Below, piece after piece: positions 56,290 through 64,000 of a stretch of 64,000 nucleotides of DNA. A program made the position numbers and the translations under genes. Source of the stretch: Ricinus communis (taxonomy: Eukaryota > Streptophyta > Magnoliopsida > Malpighiales > Euphorbiaceae); assembly GCF_019578655.1 (NCBI RefSeq), contig NC_063264.1, positions 27,179,688 to 27,243,687 of the forward strand, in the 5' to 3' direction. The notes under the pieces are model-generated. The model searched no databases and was not told the DNA's origin. It saw only the letters and a program-made list of their open reading frames with translations. Positions within the stretch are counted from its first letter, which is position 1. The number at the start of each line of letters is the position of its first letter.

Positions 56290-58652
56290 GGTATGTCATT
56301 CAGTTTAGGTATGTACGTGTCAGACGCTGATGCAATATGCATCAGACGCTGACGCGATGTCATTGACATATTTTTTTAAAAATATTTTATATTTATTAAA
56401 TTTATACTAAATTTTTATTGATTTATGTTCATTAAATATGTACTGAATATTTATTGCTTAAACATTAAATATTTATTTTTTTATTAATCTAATTTTATTA
56501 AAAAAATATGTACATTATATATATATATATACTCGAAAAAAATATATAAAAATAATAAATATATATATTATTTCTCTTTCCTCCCCTCTTCCCCCTCTCA
56601 CCTGCTCGCCGAACAGGCTGCCGCTGCCGCCAGCAGTGCCTATCCCCTCACGCCATCGCACCATCTTCCTTTCTCCTTTCCTCCTGCTGCCGACGCTGCA
56701 CGGAGGAGAAACCATCCCTCCCCGCCTAATCGAGTTGCTGCCATCCACCTTTCGGTTGTTCGACGCTGAATTTGGGTCCTTCACCACCGAAAACACCTGA
56801 AGCAAGCCTCCCCCGCCGTTTTCCATCGCAGGCAGCCTCGGAGGAGCTTCGTCGGAGTAGTGCATTTCCGATCCCAATCCGATGCCTTTCGGTGAGTTTC
56901 CGGCCGAAACTCTTATGTATTCGGATTCCCTGCAACTCGAGCTTCGCGTAGGCGCTTCCGGATTCGAATTCCGACACTGTTCGCAGGACTGGCTTCCGGA
57001 CCACGGTATTTTTTGGACGCACAAAATTTTTAAATTTCGTCTCAGTATAATTATTGGACCTCAAAATCATGTTAAAATTTTAGAAAAATATTGTTGCTAT
57101 TAATTATCAATTATAGATAATTTAAATTTAATTAGATCTAGTTAATTGTGATATGTGGTATGTTGCAGAGTCGGAAAAAATAATGTAGTTTTGGTGGTCC
57201 GACTACCGTTGGTCGATTTCAGAATATTTAAAGTGTTTCTAGCAGGTTCTGGACCCGTTATACGGGGGTAAATGTTCATAATTTAGAGGAGATTTTGCCG
57301 AATTTTCGACAGAACTCTCGAGTCTAAAATATTTTTAGGCAGTCTAATCTAGAGGTCTAGGCTTAGGAAAATTTAAGAATGTCTTTTAACTTGGTGTTTT
57401 CGAGAATAGATAATCCGTCCATCCCGCCAGCTCCACCCGAGGCGTAGGAGCGGACTGCGGAGCGCGACAGAACGGTGAGTTAAAATCATATAATCACTGT
57501 ACCATTGATATGTCTAAATTTAATGCGACGTTTAATGATTAATATTTGATATGGTTATTATTATCGTTATTATAAGTAATTTTATTTAATTGATAATTAT
57601 CACAAATAGTATTAGTATTATTATTAGTAAATTTATTTCATTATTTCAAATATTTTAATTAATGAAATTTTAATACTAGTATTATTATCACTACTTATAA
57701 TTGCATGTCTGTTAATCCTGAGATTTCTAAATTTTTAATTCTCAGTATGTTATTGATTAATTTATATTGGCCTGTGATTATTCTATTTATGATTTTTATA
57801 AATGTTGTGATTGTGACATTGGGATGAGGCAATAATAGAACATGCTACCTGATGGGTTACATCAGGACCCCGTGCGCACCGCTAATAATCAGAGGCAGGC
57901 AACAAAGGTTAATTTTGGATTTTTCCTGGTCGAGTATAACTCTCTGGGCTATGAAAGCTGGACTCCTGGTCGAGCAATGCTCTATGGGCACCGGTTTAAT
58001 TGGGAATCAAGTGTCCGGGTTGGATGTAAGGATCCTGGTTGAGCTTCGCTCTCTGGGCGCCAGACCTATTAAAATAAGAGAGCTGAAAGGCTACTAGTAT
58101 TTGGGGTTAGGGTTCTGCTGAACCACTCGTCTTATAAGTCTTTAAATGTACTTTCTTTCTAAATTATGGCATGACTCATACTTTAATACAAAATGACATG
58201 ATATACTGATTTAGTGAATATTTATTGAGGAGACTGTAATAGTTACAGGGTTATATGATTTTAACTCACTCTCGAGGCTGACAGTCTCAAAATTTTTTTT
58301 TTTAGGTGACAGTGAGAGTTCTTCGAACGTCTTGTATTTTGACAGCTCGACTTCCTCCTCCATCGGGCCTATTGTAATGAATTTACACTACTGTATTTTG
58401 AATAATTTAAGAACTCTAGATTTTCCACAGTAGTATTTTGATATGTTATATTTAACCTGGTCTATAACCAAACGTGACATGTTACCAATGACCTGTTAGA
58501 GATTTGTGTAAGGCATGCCAAACCGGATTAATATTATATGTTTATATGCACTTTATTGAATATCGTTTAGTAAGGCTTACTACGGGACTTTGTGGCCTTA
58601 AGCCTACCCATTCCCTAGTGCCGGTCATAGGCCCATAGATTGAGTCGTGACA
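56290..58652 (+). mobile_element. Probable gypsy-type LTR, second copy
   Basis: TATATAAAAATAATAAA at about 56,540 could serve as a TATA region, followed by a C/T- and GC-rich stretch (56,570-57,010) as in transcribed LTR leaders. At 57,930-58,065 a phrase CCTGGTCGAG-x-GCTCTCTGGGC occurs in three related forms. The end GGCCTTAAGCCTACCCATT ... GAGTCGTGACA at 58,652 matches that of the LTR at 25,391. The open frames within (up to 169 codons on the minus strand) carry no known domain. Start not fixed; no adjacent primer site. Confidence 0.5.
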
Positions 58653-60199
58653 ATATAAGTACATTTGAATAAATTAATTAATGACGAATATTCGTTAGCA
58701 AACTAATAAATATTATGTCTATGAATGATGAATGCTTATGTCAATCACAAAAATATTTCAATATGCATCATAAAAACAATGAAAACTTTTATAAAGAATC
58801 AATATTTCATTTGAAAATATTAATGAATATTATATAAAGAGACAATAAATATTTTAGTACCAAATAATAAACATTAATATTAATACTGATGAATAATAAA
58901 AGAAACAAAATGAATATAAAAATTAACCTTAATGAATATTAAGTTCATAGATAATGAATATTTAAATACAAAAAAATTTAATTATATCTAAGATATCACA
59001 TCTAATAAACATTATATATATAGACAATGAACATTTTAGTACATGTAAATGAATAAAAATTATTAATATATACCTCGTCTAATAAAAACTCTTTGACATG
59101 TGTTACCATACGTTGACACATAAAATCTTTATTTTGACACGTATACTTCTCACTGATATACAGAATTCAAATTTATTTATAATTTTATAATTTTTTATAT
59201 TAATTTAGTAATGAATTTTTATATTATTATATACTAATAAAATCTTAAAATATAAAAAATCAACAAAGATATTAAATAATATTTAATTTATTATTATTTT
59301 GAAAAATATTATGCATAATTATAAAATATTAAAAATATTACTTAATTTTATATATAAATTTAATTTATATTATTATTATGATCAAAATAATTGTAATGAT
59401 GCGTCACAGTGTAAATGACTAGTTTTTGTAATATATAATTTTTAATATAATATTTAATTTTTATAAATTCATTTTATCATAATTTAAAAAAATTAAAGAA
59501 ACGGAGACTAATTAAGAAAAAGATTAAAAGAGTGGAGAGAAAAGTCTCACAAATAGCTTATAATTTAAAATATAAATATTAAAGGAGCGAAGCAAAATTT
59601 TCATACACGTAATTTAAGAAAAAAAATTAAAGGAGTACTTATAGTTTAAAATAGCGGTTTACAATTTAAAATAATGTCGTGTGGACCCTAAGACCATGTA
59701 GCTACATAGTTTAAAGTCCATCTTATAATTTGCACATTTAATTAAAAGATTATGTATATACTCTATTAAAATAATGATATATGTATATAAAATTATTTTA
59801 TATTTTAGTATTAAAAATTAATATACAAATTATTTAAAATTAATAAATAAATATTAATTATTTACTAATTTTATGTATAAATAAAGATATATATCTAAAT
59901 TTATAAGTTTTTATAAGACATTAAAAAGGTGACTGCGGCATAATGGCAAGCAAATTAGGCTAAAGACATAAAGTCTCAGAGTCTAAAGAATGGACATTAG
60001 AGACTACAAAGTCTGCCAACTTTGCTAAAAGCATCATTAGTTACAGTGCAACCATCTTCCATTACAATTTTAAGGGGCTTTAACTCCTGAGAACTAGAGA
60101 AGCAATCCAATGAGGGAGGGAAGTGGACGCGGGAGCAAGGATAGAATGCTTAGACAAGGAGCAGCTTCTGGCAGGCTTTTAGGATGACATCATTCTAAG
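58653..60199. other. A/T-rich intergenic DNA
   Basis: No gene. From 58,660 to 59,060 ATTAATGAATATT-like phrases recur irregularly. Confidence 0.4.
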
Positions 60200-60229
60200 A
60201 TACGGGGGCATTTGAATGAATCGAATTGC

Positions 60230-60500
60230 ACATAGAAATTGAATGGAAAATGACTGATAACATATATATAAAGAGTTGGAACTAATCACATAAGACGCTT
60301 TTTGGTTGTTCAGCTCTGGAGTTGTAGGAACTCCAAAGTTAAACACGCTTGGTTCGTGGAATTTTCAAGATGGGTGATCTCCTGGGAAGTTCTCGAACCC
60401 GCATAAGGGATAAAATCGTGAGACCAGTGGGAGGCCAAAACGGACAATATCTTATATGATCTTGTTCTAGGTCGTTACGAATAGTATCAGAGCCTGGTTT
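60230..60500 (+). mobile_element. Cassandra-type LTR with 5S rRNA segment and primer site
   Basis: 60,328-60,398 is a diverged 5S rRNA copy (GGAACTCCAAAGTTAAACACG, AAGATGGGTGATCTCCTGGG, AAGTTCTCG). It is followed by GGCCAAAACGGACAATATC, a phrase characteristic of Cassandra LTRs, and the LTR end GTCGTTACGA at 60,480. TAGTATCAGAGCCTGG at 60,482 is the tRNA-iMet primer site with one change. A CATATATATAAAG sequence (60,261-60,273) lies upstream. The LTR start is uncertain (60,200-60,300), and no 3' LTR was found downstream. Confidence 0.75.
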
Positions 60501-61084
60501 AGATCCAGGGACCTGTGGGTTATCATCTATGAATAACTATTGTTAACCAGTCATAAGATGAGCTATTAACAAGATTTCGAGAGGCTGACCTGATTTTCAA
60601 AGTACCTGCAAAAATGGTTAGAAAGCGTTGGATGGAGTTGTCCGACTATTTACATTGATAATTAAATCAGTAATTTGTGAAAAGGTGGCTTAAGTATATT
60701 GAGTGTGTAAATTGCATGTACTTGTAAACGTTGTGTCATAGCTCTTTATAGAGATATTGAAAGTCTTCATGTCCTACTAAGAGAAGAGCTTAGTTAAATA
60801 TAAGCTGACTTAATTATAATAGAACTTGTCCTCTTATTTGTCTGAGGAGTCCTAGGTCGGGTTAGACTCTTTGATTAGAGTCTGACCATGACATGGTCTC
60901 TTAAACTTCTTATTATAACATAATCTAAACTTGGTCAATCCCGTCTTTCTTGATTATCATTAGGTTTGGCTTATAATGTTCACTTATCGGCTATTAAAGT
61001 CTGAGTTTTATTGCTAAGTTTAATAATAATTAAGTATTAGATATTCATATAAATTTTAAATGGATCATAATAGATAAACCCATT
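60501..61084. other. Possible internal part of the Cassandra element, then intergenic DNA
   Basis: No coding content. Cassandra internal regions are non-coding and short, so up to a few hundred bases after the primer site may belong to it; the 3' boundary is not visible. Confidence 0.35.
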
Positions 61085-61320
61085 TAGAGATGTTTGGTTC
61101 AATTGTTGAAATTAGTTGTTAGTCGATTTATATTTAATAGCTAAATGAAACCTGTTTGATGAGGATTTAATATTAGTTGTTGGTAACTTATTCAAACTAA
61201 AATAACAGTTGATAGAATCAACTCCTCCATTATAATTAAAAGGTGATTCAATTGTTGAGAAATATTATTATTTATAAATAGTTATTAAGGCCTGAATTTT
61301 ATTGTTAAATTTAATGATAA
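61085..61320. repeat. Partial hAT-like MITE
   Basis: Starts GAGATGTTTGGTTCAATTG and includes CCTGTTTGATGAG, also seen at 11,460. Related to the neighbouring copy below. Confidence 0.4.
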
Positions 61321-61323
61321 TTA

Positions 61324-61760
61324 AGGGCCTGTTTGGTTCAACCGATCAATGCAACTGGCAACTAATGGTTGATAAATTAAACCATTTTGTAAGATTTTAT
61401 TAGCAGTTACTGTTAGTATGTTAAATGACCATAGAAAATTATAATTTATCGTTAAATATATCTTATTTTTTAAATTATATTCAATGATATAAATTAACAA
61501 AAATAACTTATAATAATTAGAAATATTAATAATTAATTTTCTTTAGTTTAATTGTATTTATTATTAAAAATATTTTTAAAATTATTTTTAAAATTTAAAT
61601 TCAAAGTTAAATTCTTCTAATAAAAATTTATAATTCTAAATACTACAATTATAAATATTATAATTATTTAACTATTAAGAATAATTTTAAAATAATAATT
61701 ATTTATGATAAAATATAAAAATTTAATACAGATGTCGAATGACCTTTGAACCAAATACCT
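61324..61760. repeat. hAT-like MITE, copy C
   Basis: Left end GGGCCTGTTTGGTTCAA, right end TTTGAACCAAATACC, imperfect inverted repeats. Same family and orientation as 8,205-8,705. No clear 8-bp duplication. Confidence 0.55.
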
Positions 61761-62466
61761 TCTAAATATTTAGACTTCATGTCTATATAAGTTTAGATAT
61801 TCATATAAATTTTAAATGCATGTAATATAAGATGCAACCCATTTAGACACAACCTGCTGACCCTAACCTATCCATTTCGCAGCTCTAGATTTAGGACAAA
61901 CTAGTTAATCAAAGTTAGAAAATATATATATATATATATATATACAGGTGAAAGAGTCAAAATATGACAAATGTAACCTCCCTTTGTCTGGCATTGAACT
62001 TCCCTAGTTAATAAGTTGGCTACAGATTGGGGGGAAAGGGCATACATACAACAAACTCACATATTGGTTAGTAATAATAATCTGTTTTGACAGAAGAAAA
62101 ACAAATGGGTTACAATAATATATATAGATATAGGCAGAAATGAATATGAGGACATTAAGTTAGAAGTTCTTTCTTAGTTGATTTCACCTATAATTATAGC
62201 TTTTTATTTACATTTATCTTCTATTAGTTAAAAACTATGTGACATAACAAATTTACACCTCTAGCAAGAGTTATTATGGTTATAAACAAAACTCTACAAT
62301 TTTGGATTTTAGAATTATTTTGCTTTACCATTTTGCTTCCCTTACTAGTTTCTGAACTAACTTTGTTATAATTGAAAATGCTTTTATGTCCATTGGTTTC
62401 ATGAACAATCATAAAGAATTTTTTAAATAGTTAAGCCCTTGTAGATACACATTAGAAAACAACAAG
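61761..62466. other. Upstream region of the third RING-H2 gene
   Basis: A (TA)n tract lies at 61,922-61,945. 62,276-62,466 is related to the upstream region of the gene at 43,145 (ATGGTTATAAACAAAACTCTA; CCTTGTAGATA-ACATTAGA). Confidence 0.5.
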
Positions 62467-62997
62467 ATGATTCCTTCAATCTCTACATTCTTACTTTCCG
62501 AAACTCTTTTCCATCCTAATTTCTTCATTTTCATTGGTTTTATAAGTATCATAGTATTTTTCATGACCCTGTTAGTCTTCGTTATTGCTATGTTAATAGT
62601 TTTCCTTGCTCTTTACATAACATTTAAGCGTATCTTTCTGCCTCTATTTCTAAGCCAGAGTTTTGACGATTTTGAAATGGTTAGTCGATATAGGATCTTG
62701 TACGATCACAGTTTCGAGTCCAATGAAATACTCGACGAACTCATGTGTGCGATACAGGACGAAACCTTACTAAAATTTCATCGTATCGACAAAGTTTTGT
62801 CATCCCTAAAATATGGAGATGGTGAAATGAAAACGAAATATGAAGATTGTACAATATGCTTGGACAATTATAATGATGGAGAATCATGCAGAATCTTGCC
62901 CTCATGTAAACATATGTTTCATTTGAACTGCATAGATCACTGGTTGAAGAACAGTTTAACATGTCCAATTTGCCGTCAATGTATTTCAGATTTATGA
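62467..62997 (+). CDS. ATL-like RING-H2 membrane protein (putative E3 ubiquitin ligase)
   Basis: Single exon, 176 aa, the same length as the paralog at 43,145 with ring ligands at identical positions: C128, C131, C147, H149, H152, C155, C166, C169; W159 is present. Residues 19-52 form the membrane segment (FFIFIGFISIIVFFMTLLVF...). Residues 107-117 (IDKVLSSLKYG) are the diverged GLD-like motif. The start ATG is the first in the frame and shares AACAACAAGATGATT with the paralog. Probable role: membrane-anchored ubiquitin ligase. The linker (residues 60-125) differs more than the ring between the two genes, as expected if it binds different partners. Confidence 0.9.
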   Translation: MIPSISTFLLSETLFHPNFFIFIGFISIIVFFMTLLVFVIAMLIVFLALYITFKRIFLPLFLSQSFDDFEMVSRYRILYDHSFESNEILDELMCAIQDETLLKFHRIDKVLSSLKYGDGEMKTKYEDCTICLDNYNDGESCRILPSCKHMFHLNCIDHWLKNSLTCPICRQCISDL

Positions 62998-63736
62998 GTG
63001 GCAATGTAAATCTTTGCATTTCCAGTATGACCCAGTTTAGCGCAGCTTTTCCATTATCAGTTTCTGGAAAAAGTTAGAAAACAATTTCTACCAAAAGTTA
63101 TTTATTGAATTAAAAACAAAAGTTAAAATAGAAAATCATAATCGAAGAGTTGTGCCAGGCGGGGCTTATGTATGTAGATTAGCTTTTCTCTTCTTTCTTT
63201 CTTTTTTTCTTATATCAATTTATGTTGAAGAGGGGAAGAAGTATGAACACTTCTGTATAATGACTGATATAAAGTATACTTCATTAAAGAAACAAAGCTT
63301 TCATCTAATTCTTAATTTTTTAAAGAAAACTTTCACCTGATTTCTTGACAATAAACAAAGAAATTGGAGTTGTCAGTAAATAAGCCAGAATTTTTAGCAT
63401 GATAAGTGAGAAGCATATTTCACCAATTTCATTATAGAAATGGAGATGATTATTCTCTTATATTTATGAAATTCAGCAAAGTATTTTACTGTTATTGCAA
63501 TGTATTTGATTTTTAAATTTTTTAAATATTTTTGATAAACTACTTCAAATAATTCAAGTTTTTCAAGCTATTTGGCAAAGAGTGAGGTTTGACATAATTA
63601 CTGCAATGCAAGACAAATAATGGGTTACAAATTTAAAGTCCAATTTCTGATCCTATGCTGATTTTGTTGAGGTTCTTTAAATTGTCATGCAGAGTGAACA
63701 TATGCTTTGAATAAAAAAAATTAAGTGGGTTTTGAA

Positions 63737-63767
<31 letters not shown>

Positions 63768-64000
63768 CACTATCCTTGTTTAATATTAGTAATGAATCTT
63801 CTTCTTTTTTTTTTTTAAGAAAAATTGGCTTTCATTAGAGCAAATAATGCTAAAAAAGATAGTAAAAGAATGAGAGAAATTTAGGGTTGTCATTTATGTT
63901 AGACTTGTCCCGTTTTATAGTTCAAGTTACAGATATACATCAATAATAAGAGATAAATACAAGAAAAGATTACTATAATATTACAACTATGCATTTCATA
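62998..64000. other. 3' flank and intergenic DNA
   Basis: No gene called. An (AAT)n microsatellite lies at 63,737-63,765. The 62-codon frame at 63,152 has no family resemblance. Confidence 0.4.
63737..63765. repeat. (AAT)n microsatellite
   Basis: About ten uninterrupted AAT units. Confidence 0.95.

Noticed and set aside
56515..57070. 169- and 114-codon minus-strand frames as genes
   Set aside because: They lie in the GC-rich leader of a probable LTR, overlap each other in different frames and contain no known domain.
60328..60398. 5S rRNA gene
   Set aside because: Too diverged from 5S rRNA and embedded in an LTR followed by a primer-binding site; it is the 5S-derived part of a Cassandra LTR.

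Overview
The window is AT-rich nuclear DNA from a flowering plant, most likely a eudicot. The evidence is spliced plant genes (a neprosin-domain protein, an 8-cysteine lipid transfer protein, a GH20 hexosaminidase, ATL-like RING-H2 proteins), typical plant retroelements with initiator-tRNA-Met primer sites, and 5S-rRNA-bearing LTRs of the Cassandra type. I cannot fix the species from sequence alone. Genes are sparse and most of the window is transposon-derived or featureless A/T-rich DNA.

Layout. 1-13,000: no intact gene; LINE reverse-transcriptase relics on the minus strand (640-2065), MITE-like and SINE-like repeats, and a degenerate ~100-bp tandem array near 6.9-7.3 kb. 13,398-22,105 is the gene island: a seven-exon neprosin/DUF239 secreted protein (+), a two-exon type-1 nsLTP (-) and a two-exon HEXO2-like beta-N-acetylhexosaminidase (-). 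All three carry N-terminal signal peptides, so all probably act in the secretory pathway or apoplast, but nothing shows that they form one pathway. 22.2-32 kb: a probable gypsy-type LTR with an internal duplication, a decayed copia element with its LTR, a one-exon coding relic, a long (TA)n tract and AT-rich dispersed repeats. 32-37 kb: first RING-H2 gene, Helitron-like repeats, a truncated DUF2921 membrane-protein pseudogene. 37.9-42 kb: an LTR-like block, a decayed LINE interrupted by a 5S-bearing solo LTR, and a 5'-truncated LINE with a perfect 13-bp target duplication. 43-48.3 kb: second RING-H2 gene, then a ~4.3-kb hAT-like element holding LTR-like DNA. 48.8-50.1 kb: a SINE with a perfect 14-bp target duplication and a small gene for a very acidic protein. 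51.7-56.1 kb: an MITE-like repeat split by a young, complete-ended copia element that lacks its reverse transcriptase. 56.3-58.7 kb: a second gypsy-type LTR. 60.2-60.5 kb: a Cassandra LTR with its primer-binding site. 62.5-63.0 kb: third RING-H2 gene.

The most notable points are (a) a local family of three plus-strand membrane-anchored RING-H2 genes, two of identical length with related upstream DNA and one without the conserved start codon; (b) several nested insertions whose exact ends and target duplications can be read directly; (c) two copies of 5S-derived LTRs; and (d) a copia element with near-identical LTRs but no reverse-transcriptase core, which must have been mobilised in trans. 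I found no sign of a novel multi-gene system.
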